DNA from: Blastopirellula marina DSM 3645 | GTDB lineage: Bacteria; Planctomycetota; Planctomycetia; Pirellulales; Pirellulaceae | NCBI RefSeq assembly: GCF_000153105.1 | Contig: NZ_CH672377.1 | Location: forward strand, 696,767 to 760,766 | Reading direction: 5' to 3' | DNA: 64,000 nucleotides | Shown here: piece by piece, positions 34,628 through 43,493 of the stretch | Layout of the letters: each line of letters begins with the position of its first letter | Numbering within the stretch: the stretch's first letter is position 1 | Program-made: the position numbers and the translations under genes | Notes under the pieces: generated by a model | What the model was told of the DNA's origin: nothing | The model's database searches: none | Seen by the model: only the letters and a program-made list of their open reading frames with translations

Positions 34628-36772
34628 TTATTCTTTCGCCGGCGGAAAGAGCTGCTGCTTTAAGAACGTGAACGCCATCGCGGTCATGAAGGCCGATTGG
34701 CGATTGTTGGCGGCGCCGCCGTGTCCGCCTTCGATGTTCTCATAGTAGAGAACATCTTTGCCCCATGCTTCCATTTTGGCGAACATCTTCCGCGCGTGAC
34801 CAGGATGGACGCGATCGTCGCGTGTGGACGTGGTGAAGAAGACCGTTGGATAGTCGACACTTTCTTTTACATTGTGATAGGGCGAATAGGTTCGGATGAA
34901 CTCCCATTCTTCCGGCACGTCAGGGTTTCCATATTCGGCCATCCAAGAGGCCCCCGCCAACAGATGGCTGTACCGTTTCATGTCGAGCAGCGGAACCTGA
35001 CAGACGGCCGCTTTAAACAGCTGTGGATAAAGAGCGACCATGTTGCCGACCAACAGTCCGCCGTTGGAGCCCCCCTGAATCCCCAGATGCTGGGTCGAAG
35101 TCACTCGGCGATCGATCAGGTCTTGTCCGACCGCGGCGAAATCTTCGTACGCTTTTAGCCGGTTTTGCTTGAGCGCCGCTTGGTGCCAACGAGGCCCATA
35201 TTCGCCGCCGCCGCGGATGTTGGCGACGACATAGACGCCTCCTTGCGTCGACCAGGCGCGGCCGACGGTGGCGCGATAGCCGGGTTGCAGCGAGACTTCA
35301 AATCCGCCGTAGCCATACAACAGCGTCGGGTTGGCGCCGTCGTACTTCATCTCGTCGCGATAGAGCATGAAGTACGGAATCTTCGTGCCATCTTTGCTCG
35401 TGGCAAAGTGCTGCGTCACTTTTAAACCGGTCGTGTCAAAAAACTCCGGCATCGACTTTAACTCTTCCGGCTCTTTGCCGACTTCGCCCATATAAAGCGT
35501 GGTCGGCGTCAAATAGTCAGTCGAAGTCATGAAGTATTCGTTCGACTCATCGGCATCGACCGGCGAAACGCTGACCGTCCCTAACGTCGGAGCGCCGACC
35601 AGCGGCGTCTTTGTCCAACTCCCGTCGGCTTCCGCTTGCATGACAAACAGTTTGCTCGCGACGTCCTCTAGCACGTTCAGCAACAAAAAGTCTTTCGTAA
35701 AGTTGTAACCTGCCAATGCGCTGCGTTCATTCGGCTCAAACAGCACCGTAAACTCACGCTTGCCGGCCATGAAGTCGTCAAAGTTGGCGACGATCAATGA
35801 ACCAGCGGCGTAAGTTTTTTCGCCGACCGTCCACGCATCGCGCAGTTCCAACGTCAGATAGTCGCGATGAACTCCTTTGCCGGCCGAGTTCGGCGCTTCG
35901 ATCAGAGCGAGCGAGCCATCCTCTTTCAACAGGTAAACCTCGTTGTTGTAAAACGCGATCGCGCGACGGACGAAGTTTCGCTCGTAGCCCGGCGTATTGT
36001 CATGCGACGCACTGATCGACAAATCGGTTATCGCTCCCTCGTAGACGACCTGGGCCTCTTCCAGCTTCGTGCCGCGCGTCCAGAGTTTGGCGATTCTTGG
36101 ATAGCCGGAACTGGTCAGCGAACCCGGCCCGAAGTCGGTCGAGATAAAGACATGATCGATGTCGATCCAGCTCATCCCTCCCTTCGCTTCCGAGCGATTG
36201 AAACCATCGGTCACAAACTGCCGCGTCGTCAGATCATATTCACGCGTGACATCGGCGTCGGCGCCGCCGCGCGACATGCTGAGCAAACAGCGCGTGTAAT
36301 CAGGACGCAGCAGTTGAGCGCCGCTCCAAACCCAGTTCTCGTTCTCGGCTTTGGCGAGTTCGTCCAGGTCGAGCAGGATCTCCCATTGCGGCTCCGCTTT
36401 CTTGTATTCGTCGAGGGTCGTGCGTCGCCAGATTCCTCGTTCGTTCTTTTCGTCGCGCCAAAAGTTGTAGTAGTACTCGCCCCGTTTGCGGACAAACGCA
36501 ATTCGCTCGTTGGAATCAAAAATGGCCAGCAGATCGTCACGCAGCTTCTCGAAGCTGGGATCGCGCTCCAGTTGCGCCTGCGACAGTGCGTTTCGCGCTC
36601 GCACCCAATCGAGCGATTTTTCGCCTTCGACATCTTCTAGCCACGCGTAGGGATCCGTTTCGCTGCTCACGCTTTCCGCCTTCTTATTTTCTTCGCCGCT
36701 CACCACAGCCAGGGGAGCCGTTACCAAAATCAACCAAGTACACGCGGCGCTAGCCGCAATTCGCAACATCAT
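34628..36772 (-). CDS. Prolyl oligopeptidase family serine peptidase (S9A)
   Basis: A 714-residue exported peptidase. A signal peptide covers residues 1-25 (TWLILVTAPLAVVSG). Residues ~35-400 form the propeller domain that gates substrates, starting with the family-typical DPYAWLEDVEGEKSLDWV. The C-terminal hydrolase domain carries GGSNGG with the nucleophile Ser near 562, an Asp in TSTRDDRVHPGHA near 645, and the His in EGGHGG near 682. All triad residues are present. Preference for proline-containing short peptides is expected. Two ATGs are adjacent at the start. The gene is separated from the next minus-strand gene by a 669-base gap. Confidence 0.92.
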   Translation of the reverse strand: MMLRIAASAACTWLILVTAPLAVVSGEENKKAESVSSETDPYAWLEDVEGEKSLDWVRARNALSQAQLERDPSFEKLRDDLLAIFDSNERIAFVRKRGEYYYNFWRDEKNERGIWRRTTLDEYKKAEPQWEILLDLDELAKAENENWVWSGAQLLRPDYTRCLLSMSRGGADADVTREYDLTTRQFVTDGFNRSEAKGGMSWIDIDHVFISTDFGPGSLTSSGYPRIAKLWTRGTKLEEAQVVYEGAITDLSISASHDNTPGYERNFVRRAIAFYNNEVYLLKEDGSLALIEAPNSAGKGVHRDYLTLELRDAWTVGEKTYAAGSLIVANFDDFMAGKREFTVLFEPNERSALAGYNFTKDFLLLNVLEDVASKLFVMQAEADGSWTKTPLVGAPTLGTVSVSPVDADESNEYFMTSTDYLTPTTLYMGEVGKEPEELKSMPEFFDTTGLKVTQHFATSKDGTKIPYFMLYRDEMKYDGANPTLLYGYGGFEVSLQPGYRATVGRAWSTQGGVYVVANIRGGGEYGPRWHQAALKQNRLKAYEDFAAVGQDLIDRRVTSTQHLGIQGGSNGGLLVGNMVALYPQLFKAAVCQVPLLDMKRYSHLLAGASWMAEYGNPDVPEEWEFIRTYSPYHNVKESVDYPTVFFTTSTRDDRVHPGHARKMFAKMEAWGKDVLYYENIEGGHGGAANNRQSAFMTAMAFTFLKQQLFPPAKE

Positions 36773-37441
36773 ATCGAGAAATCCCTGTTTCGACTGCGAA
36801 GGTCGCTAATGGAGTGACCCTAAAGATCGTCCAGAACGGACGACAACCCACAATCTTAGCCCACACGGCAAGGTCGGGTCCTCTGCAAATCGGCGGAAAC
36901 CACGCTGAGAACTTTGATTTTTCGGAGATCGCGATCCCGCGCTGCAGAAAATCACGCGAGCAGAGAAGAAAACGTCCTACCACAAATGAGCTAACAGCAT
37001 CAAGTTAGCCGATTCCGCGGCAAGCGAGACGCTTGGAGCATCCGCCAAAAATTGTCGCTTGACGAAGCGCACGAGACTGGCGTCGAATACGCAACAACGG
37101 AGCAACCTCTGCGCGCGCTGGTCAGCCCAAAAGCCGACAAACCGCCGCTCCTCTACGCGCCTCCTGCAGCCCCAAGAGCAAAGCGTCTTTACGGTGGGCA
37201 GTCCGGCCCGACGGACAAAACCGTTAGACAGGCCGCCAATCCACACGAACGAAAATCGAGAAAGATGATGGCAAAAAAAATTCAGCAGTCCGGTCCGCCC
37301 TATCGGAACAATGTCAAAGGTCGAAACCAGCATGTCGAATAACGCAACCGCCGAGCAAAAAAAAAGCGAACAGTCCGGTCCAGTCCGGTCCAGTCCAGTG
37401 AATCACTTCAGCAGATAATTTGGCCCGGACGGAAGGGAGGG
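36773..37441. other. Long intergenic region without a supported gene
   Basis: Overlapping open frames exist on both strands (minus 36977-37333, plus 37052-37342), but neither has a recognisable domain, ribosome-binding site or neighbour-like composition. The stretch holds three scattered copies of a GCAGTCCGG-like motif (about 37200, 37286 and the tandem repeat below), so it may be a repeat-rich spacer. Confidence 0.5.
37371..37395. repeat. Short tandem repeat CAGTCCGGTC
   Basis: Two exact copies of the 10-base unit (37371-37380, 37381-37390) are followed by a partial third copy (CAGTCC). The same core appears singly at about 37285. It lies some 50 bases downstream of the DUF58 gene stop. 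Confidence 0.7.
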
Positions 37442-38347
37442 TTAGCGGCGCGGCATGCGCATTCGCTTGTTCAGATAGTCAGCGAACATTCCGGCCATAT
37501 CCTCGCGGGTATCGACCAACACATGATCGCAGCCGTTGCGTAGCGCGATTTCCTCGAGCTGCGCATTGAAGGCGCCGACCGCTTCGAGATAGGCGGCTCG
37601 CAGATCCTCTGGCTGGGCCAGGTATTGCTCGGCGACTTCTAGACCGACAAACCGGACCATGCCGTCCATGTCGAAATAAAGTTCGTCATGGTGCATCACT
37701 TGAAAAAGGACCACTTCGTGCTTGCTGAACCGCAGACGCTGGATCGCCGCTTCCACCGATTCCAAATCACCAAAGAAATCGCTGAAGATCATCACGATCT
37801 CGCGGCGCTGCATCCGTTCGGCCAGTTCGCTTAGACACTGGGCCAAGTTGGTTTTTTCGATCGCATCGACTTCATCCAAGTGCTGCGTCATGCGCACCAC
37901 TTGATGCATCGAGTTGCTCGCGCGAATGTGCCCGCGGATGTGGGTATCGAACGTCGCCAGCGAGACTTTGTCGCTTTGACGTACGATGCTATGTCCTAAG
38001 ACGGTCGCCATGCGCGACGCATACAGCAGCTTTTGTTCGTCCCCTTCGCCGTAGCGCATCGACGAACTGATATCGAGCAGCAGATGGCACGTAAAGTTCG
38101 TCTCCATCTCGTACTGTTTGATGAAGTACTTGTCGCGCGTGAAATAGATGCGCCAGTCGATATGCTTAGGATCATCGCCGGGGACATACTCGCGATGCCC
38201 GGCGAATTCGACGGCGAAACCGGATGCAGGCGAACGGTGCGCGCCGGCAAGGTTTCCCATCACCAGCCCGCGCGGTTCAATGCCGCGGCCGGCGACGCGG
38301 CTCAGAACTTCCGGATCAAGGTAACGTGCTAAAACGCTGCTGGACAT
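37442..38347 (-). CDS. DUF58 protein (MoxR partner)
   Basis: A 301-residue soluble DUF58 protein. The characteristic signature GHREYVPGDDPKHIDWRIYFTRD lies near residue 50. It is followed by a von Willebrand A-like domain: LLLDISSSMRYG near 90 with D-x-S-x-S MIDAS, later MIFSDFFGDLESVE. DUF58 proteins partner with MoxR ATPases and are thought to help mature membrane or periplasmic complexes. The start is the ATG at 38347 or the adjacent GTG at 38350. It follows MoxR by 18 bases and is the last gene of the block. Confidence 0.9.
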   Translation of the reverse strand: MSSSVLARYLDPEVLSRVAGRGIEPRGLVMGNLAGAHRSPASGFAVEFAGHREYVPGDDPKHIDWRIYFTRDKYFIKQYEMETNFTCHLLLDISSSMRYGEGDEQKLLYASRMATVLGHSIVRQSDKVSLATFDTHIRGHIRASNSMHQVVRMTQHLDEVDAIEKTNLAQCLSELAERMQRREIVMIFSDFFGDLESVEAAIQRLRFSKHEVVLFQVMHHDELYFDMDGMVRFVGLEVAEQYLAQPEDLRAAYLEAVGAFNAQLEEIALRNGCDHVLVDTREDMAGMFADYLNKRMRMPRR

Positions 38348-38365
38348 CACTAGGCTTTCGGCAAA

Positions 38366-39397
38366 TTACGCGGCGGGACGTTCGTACTTTTTGTCGGCGG
38401 GGATCGCATCTAACAGCATGCCGATCAAATCTTCGCTCGACAGATTGTTCGCTTGGGCTGCATAATTGCCGGCGATGCGATGTCGCAGCGCCGGCTTGGC
38501 GACCGCTTGCACATCGGCGACGCTCGCATGGTAACGTCCGTACAAAATGGCGCGAGCTTTCGCGCAAGTGACCAGGGTGAGCAGACCACGCGGACCGGCG
38601 CCCCAAGCGACCCATTTGTTGACAAAGTCAGGCGCTTCCGGCTGGCCAGTGCGCGTCGCGCGAATCAGCGCCCATGCGTAACCGAGGACTTGATCGCTGA
38701 CCGGCACGCGCCGAACCAGGTTTTGGAACTCTTGGATCTCAGCGCCGCTGACGCACGGTTCGATTTTTCCCATTTGGTTGGTGGTCACGCGACGCGCGAT
38801 ATCCCATTCTTCGGCGCCGCTTGGATAGTCGACTTTGATATGCAACAGGAAGCGGTCCAACTGGGCTTCAGGCAGCGGATAGGTCCCTTCCTGTTCCAGC
38901 GGGTTTTGCGTCGCCAACACGAAGAACGGATCAGGCAGCTTATGAACCGAACCGCCCGCGCTGACTTGCCGCTCTTGCATTGCTTCGAGCATCGCCGCTT
39001 GCGTCTTGGGAGGCGTCCGATTGATTTCGTCCGCCAACAGCAAATTGGCGAACAGCGGTCCCGGCAAAAATTTGTAGCCGCGCTGACGCGTTTCGGGATC
39101 TTCCTGAATCACTTCGGTGCCTGTCACGTCGCTGGGCATCAAGTCCGGCGTAAATTGAATCCGCTTGAACGTCAGATGCAGCGCGTCCGAGAGCGAGCTG
39201 ATCAACAACGTCTTGGCCAGACCCGGCACGCCTTCCAACAGCGCGTGGCCGCGAGCGAACATCGCTACAAGGACTTGTTCGACGACGTCGTTTTGCCCGA
39301 CGATCACCTTGGCCAGTTCATCACGAATCCGTCCATACGCTTGTTCGCACCGCTGCACCGCGGCGACGTCGTCTTGCGAAATCGGTTCGCTGCTCAT
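38366..39397 (-). CDS. MoxR-family AAA+ ATPase
   Basis: A 343-residue AAA+ chaperone-like ATPase. Walker A is GVPGLAKT near residue 50, Walker B is LLLADEINR near 111, and the sensor region FVLATQNPLEQEGTYPLPEAQLDRF is complete. The start is fixed by GAGGAGC seven bases before the ATG at 39397. Its place between a giant coiled-coil protein and DUF58 in a cluster with VWA proteins follows the standard MoxR-VWA association, in which MoxR may assist cofactor insertion or assembly of its partner. Confidence 0.95.
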   Translation of the reverse strand: MSSEPISQDDVAAVQRCEQAYGRIRDELAKVIVGQNDVVEQVLVAMFARGHALLEGVPGLAKTLLISSLSDALHLTFKRIQFTPDLMPSDVTGTEVIQEDPETRQRGYKFLPGPLFANLLLADEINRTPPKTQAAMLEAMQERQVSAGGSVHKLPDPFFVLATQNPLEQEGTYPLPEAQLDRFLLHIKVDYPSGAEEWDIARRVTTNQMGKIEPCVSGAEIQEFQNLVRRVPVSDQVLGYAWALIRATRTGQPEAPDFVNKWVAWGAGPRGLLTLVTCAKARAILYGRYHASVADVQAVAKPALRHRIAGNYAAQANNLSSEDLIGMLLDAIPADKKYERPAA

Positions 39398-39461
39398 CGA
39401 AAGCTCCTCAAATTTTGGGCGTGGAAATCGCCGTTGGAGATGTATTTGCGTTGTGGGTTTG

Positions 39462-42400
39462 TTAGTCGATGTTCTCAAAGTAACGGCGGAGTCGCTGCTC
39501 ATATCCGCGCGGTGGTTCACGCCGAGCACCCGCTTGAATCGCTTTTTGCAATCCCGGAGGAAGCTTGGCGAACCATGGTTCGTTGTCGAAGCGTCGCGAC
39601 TTGGCGTCGCTATCCCCGGCAGTTTCGCGTCCCCGCGAATCGCCCCCTTCCGGTTCCGGCGAGAGGGAAAGCGGCATGTCGGCGCCATCCTGGTTTTGCG
39701 TTTGCTCCCCTCCCTGCGACGTTCCGCCTGTCGCGGCGACGCTTGACGCGGCGCCTGGCTGCGGTTGCTGACCTGGTGTCGCGGCGCTGGCGGCCGCTGG
39801 CGCCGGTGCTTGCGCCGTGGGGCCATCCCCCACACCGGGTCGCGGCGCACCGGCGACTTGGCCCGGCATCCCGGCCTGCGGCGCTGCAGGCATCGCTTGC
39901 AGCGCCTGTTGGACCGCCTGGCCGCCGGCGATCGCGTCAGCCGTCGCTTGCGGCGAGTTCGGTACGAGTCCGGTTCCTAGTTCGCTGCTGGTCGGCCCCA
40001 AGTCGGGCCCGGCGCCTGGCATTGCTTGCGAAGCGTCGCCCGAGGCCGTTTGCTCCCCGGGACCTTGCCCCTGGGCGGGCTGGCCCAGTGGTTGATTATT
40101 GGAAGCCGGTTGATTTCCTTCGCCGCCGGGGGACTGGGCCGACGAGTTCATCTCCCCGCCGGTTTCGCCCATCGCGAGATCGCTGGCCGGCGGCGCAGGC
40201 GCCAAAGACTGCTCTGGCAGCGGCAACTGGGAAGCCGCTTCCAGACCTTCACGAAGCGGCTGGTTCGCAACTTCCTGCTGACCTGAGATCTGCTGGGCGC
40301 CTTGTCCGGTCGCGGTTTGGGCTTCGGCAAATTGGCGTGAAGCGTTTGCAAGTTGCTGAGCCGCGGCGGCGGCAGCGGGTGATATCGGCGAAGTCGTTTG
40401 ACCTTCCGCCGCTTCGCCCTGCGGCGGGCTCGGCATGTTTTCGGCGAGCGCATCGGCCTGGCGGTCAATTTCGTCACGCGCATTTTGCTGCTGCTGAGCG
40501 AGCGCGGCCAGCGCTTCGGCGATCGATTTGTCACGCGCCAACTGTTGCTCTCGCGCGGTCAACGCGGCCGCCGCTTGTTGCAGGCTGCGCTGCGCGCTGT
40601 CGGCCGCTTGTTGCATTTCGCCGGGAGCAGGGGACGCGGGAGAATCTGCCTGCGGGCTGTTCATTTCGGCGCCTGCTTGACTGGCTTGCTCGGCCTGACG
40701 AAGCGCCGACGCGGCGTTGGGATCGACGGCGCCAGCTTGCTGGGCGAGTTGATCCAGTTGCGGCGATTGCTTGCCCAGATCTTGCGCCAACTGCTGGGCG
40801 GCTTGGTCGATGGCGCTGGCCAACTTTTGGGCGGCGTCCCCCAGCGACTTGTCCGCTGCGGCCTGGCTTTGCGCCGCGCCTTCCGGTTCGCCTTGGGCGA
40901 GATTCTTCGCCGCCGCTTCGCCTGCGTCGGCCGCTTGTTGGGCGGCGGCCGCAGCTTCTGGCGCGGCGTCTGCGGCCAACTGGGCCGCTTCGGCGGCGAG
41001 ATCAGCCGCTTTCGCCTGAGCGGCGGCGTCGGTCTGCCCCGCCGGCTCGGCCGACTTCTCGGCCGCCATCTGCTGTGCTTTGCGCTGCGCCGACGCAAGT
41101 TGAGCGGCAGCTTCTTCGCGAGCCGCGGCCGCTTTGTTGGGATCGCCGCTGAGCGTTTCTTTGGCGGCGGCAGCGGCGGCTTTCTCCGCGTTTTGCAGCG
41201 CTTCGGCAATGGCGCCGTCCGTTTGTTGGGCGAGCCCCTCCGCTTCGTCGGAGACTTGCTGCTGCTGGGCGGCGGCGTCGACCGGCGAGTTCGCTTTCCC
41301 TTGACTCAACTGGGCGGCGGCGGCGTCGGCTGCTTGTTGCATCTGGGCAAGCTTGCCGATCTCTTGGGCGAGTTGCTGCGCTGCTGCGGCGGCTGATTTA
41401 CCCTCGGCTTTCATCTGCTCCATTTGCGCGGCGGCAATCTTCTCTTGCGCGGCTTGAAGTTGCTCTAGATTGTCGCCGGAAGCGGCGTTGTCGAGCGACT
41501 GCTTGACGGCTTCCTTGGCGGCGCTGGTTTGCGCCAGTTGTTGGCCGGTCATCTCGGCCAGCTCTTGCGCCGCTTTGCCGGCTTCCTTGCGCAGCTCGGC
41601 GGCTGCTTGCTTCAGAGATTCACCGGCAGATTGAGCGGCCTCGGCGGCTTTCTGCAGTTGCGGCGTCGCCTTGTCGGCGTTCTTGGGATCGGCGGCGGAG
41701 GCCAGATCCTTCGCCGCTGCGGCGATCGCCGGTTTCGATTTCTTGAGCACCTCGGCGACTTGGGGCGCCGTATGTTCAAGGCCGGCGGAAACATCGTTCG
41801 CGACCTTCTCCACTTGCTTTTGCGTCTCGGCCAGCTCGGCCGCGGCCGCTTGCGCTTCTTCTTCTGGCATCGTAGCTGCGGCTTGCGCGTCGGCTGCGAC
41901 ATCCCGTTCGGCGGCGGCGGCGCGTTCGAGCGCTTCGGCCGCTCGCGCCAGTTCGCCCACTTCCACGGCAAGCTGCTTCCGCTTCAAATCGGCCAGTTGT
42001 GCGGCGGTCTCGGCCTGGGCTTTCTCAATCGCTTCCGACGCTTGCTGCATCGCTTCTTGGGCCGATTGCTGGGCTTCTGGCGACGCGTCGGCTTGCGCCA
42101 TCTTTAGCGCATCCGCTGCTTCCGTCGCCGCTTCTTGGGCGTCCAGCAGGCGGGATTCAACCGGCGCCGGCGACGCGTCATCGGCCAAATGCGCCAATTC
42201 TTCCGCGACGCGCGTTTCTTCCTTTTGCGCGGCGGCGGGATCCTTCATCGCCGTTTCTTCCGCTGCGGCTTGCTCTTTAGCGGTTGCGGCCAACTTCTCT
42301 TGCAGTTCTTCTAACTTCTTCACCTCGGCCGCCAATTCGTCGGCGCTCTTCTCTGCGTCATCCTTGGGCGCCGCCGACTCGAGTTGATGGGCTAACTCGG

Positions 42401-43493
42401 CCAGCGCGCCTAAGACCTCGCTTTGATCGGCCAGCGCTTCGGCTTGATCTCCTTCAAACAGCTCGGCCACCGCATCATGAGCGGACGCTTTGCTCTGTTC
42501 TAACAAGGGTTGCAGCGGCTCGAACTCTTCCAACTGCTGCGCCAACTTGCCTAGGTCGTTCCGAATTTCTTCCTGCGCCTCGGTCAACGCGTCGGGCGTC
42601 AATTGCGTCAGGTCGGTATCTTTGGTCGTTTCACGCAGCTTTTCCTGCTTCTTGGCGATCTGTTCAATCAGCTTGCGGGCCGCATCCCGATCGCTACTGA
42701 TCAGGCCGCGCGTCTCTTCTAGCTTTTCGAGCAGACGTTTCAGCCCTTTGACTACTTCGGTCTGCTCTTCGCCTGCTGCGGAGTATTGTCCGGTCGAGAG
42801 ATTCTTGTCCGCCGTGTCGAGATGGAGGCCGGTTTCCGCCGCTTTCAGAATGCGAACTCCATCGGCTGCGCCGGCGCCTACTTTACCGCCCCAAGCGGCG
42901 ACTTCTCCCAGGTCATGGACGAGTCGCACAAACAGACCCGCCACGTCGCGCTGATCTTGAATCACGCCGAGCGCGATCGATTCGCGCTGCTGCATCGGCT
43001 GATCGAGCAGACCGACCGTGCGGTCGCGGGTCTTCTCTTCGATCGCGATCAGCTCGCGGACCTGCGCCGCCAGCTTGGCGATTTGCAAGCGTCGATACAG
43101 ACGTTGCCGTTCGGCCATCAGTGCGAGCACTACTTCGCGGATTTGATCACGCGCAGCGTTAAAGTGCTTCAGACGCGTCGGCTGATCCCCTTCTTGCGCT
43201 TGAACGAGCAATTCGACGACCGTCTGCATCTCGGCGCCGACCAAGCCGTCGACGTTGTCCCGCATCGTTTTGATTTCGACATAGACCGGCATCTTGGCCA
43301 AGCCGTTCTCTTCAAACTGACGCAGTTGAATATCAAGAATGCTGGTGACCAGATCGCGGGCCATCGCCTGCGCGCGTTCCTGGGCGAGCTCGCGTCGTCG
43401 CAAGGTGGTCGAGTTTAACTCTTGTGCGCCAGCGAACGATGTCGCGGTCAGCACGATCGCCGTAGTGATTGCAGTTCGTAGGTATTGTCTCAT
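39462..43493 (-). CDS. Giant exported Ala/Gln-rich coiled-coil protein
   Basis: A 1343-residue protein with a Sec signal peptide (residues 1-23; cleavage near FAGA/QEL). The first ~350 residues are helical and more varied (RRELAQERAQAMARDL, then ERQRLYRRLQIAKLAAQVRELIA). Residues ~370-1120 are an extremely long Ala-, Gln- and Glu-rich helical region with heptad-like spacing (KAAAEKSA, QAAADAAAAQLSQ, AAAAAAKE). The last ~180 residues are Pro/Gly/Ala/Gln rich with low complexity, ending in a short ordered motif NEPWFAKLPPGLQKAIQAGARREPPRGYE. No catalytic motif exists. The gene overlaps the upstream membrane-protein gene by ATGA. An elongated envelope scaffold is a fair inference; domain databases may call it DUF4175-related or coiled coil only. 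Confidence 0.6.
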   Translation of the reverse strand: MRQYLRTAITTAIVLTATSFAGAQELNSTTLRRRELAQERAQAMARDLVTSILDIQLRQFEENGLAKMPVYVEIKTMRDNVDGLVGAEMQTVVELLVQAQEGDQPTRLKHFNAARDQIREVVLALMAERQRLYRRLQIAKLAAQVRELIAIEEKTRDRTVGLLDQPMQQRESIALGVIQDQRDVAGLFVRLVHDLGEVAAWGGKVGAGAADGVRILKAAETGLHLDTADKNLSTGQYSAAGEEQTEVVKGLKRLLEKLEETRGLISSDRDAARKLIEQIAKKQEKLRETTKDTDLTQLTPDALTEAQEEIRNDLGKLAQQLEEFEPLQPLLEQSKASAHDAVAELFEGDQAEALADQSEVLGALAELAHQLESAAPKDDAEKSADELAAEVKKLEELQEKLAATAKEQAAAEETAMKDPAAAQKEETRVAEELAHLADDASPAPVESRLLDAQEAATEAADALKMAQADASPEAQQSAQEAMQQASEAIEKAQAETAAQLADLKRKQLAVEVGELARAAEALERAAAAERDVAADAQAAATMPEEEAQAAAAELAETQKQVEKVANDVSAGLEHTAPQVAEVLKKSKPAIAAAAKDLASAADPKNADKATPQLQKAAEAAQSAGESLKQAAAELRKEAGKAAQELAEMTGQQLAQTSAAKEAVKQSLDNAASGDNLEQLQAAQEKIAAAQMEQMKAEGKSAAAAAQQLAQEIGKLAQMQQAADAAAAQLSQGKANSPVDAAAQQQQVSDEAEGLAQQTDGAIAEALQNAEKAAAAAAKETLSGDPNKAAAAREEAAAQLASAQRKAQQMAAEKSAEPAGQTDAAAQAKAADLAAEAAQLAADAAPEAAAAAQQAADAGEAAAKNLAQGEPEGAAQSQAAADKSLGDAAQKLASAIDQAAQQLAQDLGKQSPQLDQLAQQAGAVDPNAASALRQAEQASQAGAEMNSPQADSPASPAPGEMQQAADSAQRSLQQAAAALTAREQQLARDKSIAEALAALAQQQQNARDEIDRQADALAENMPSPPQGEAAEGQTTSPISPAAAAAAQQLANASRQFAEAQTATGQGAQQISGQQEVANQPLREGLEAASQLPLPEQSLAPAPPASDLAMGETGGEMNSSAQSPGGEGNQPASNNQPLGQPAQGQGPGEQTASGDASQAMPGAGPDLGPTSSELGTGLVPNSPQATADAIAGGQAVQQALQAMPAAPQAGMPGQVAGAPRPGVGDGPTAQAPAPAAASAATPGQQPQPGAASSVAATGGTSQGGEQTQNQDGADMPLSLSPEPEGGDSRGRETAGDSDAKSRRFDNEPWFAKLPPGLQKAIQAGARREPPRGYEQRLRRYFENID

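Noticed and set aside
36977-37342. Overlapping open frames on both strands of about 100 codons
   Set aside because: No domain, ribosome-binding site or neighbour-like composition, and the two exclude each other.
38453-41152. An 899-codon plus-strand open frame opposite MoxR and the coiled-coil gene
   Set aside because: Arg- and Ala-rich low-complexity translation complementary to an Ala/Gln-rich gene; no motif, signal or ribosome-binding site.
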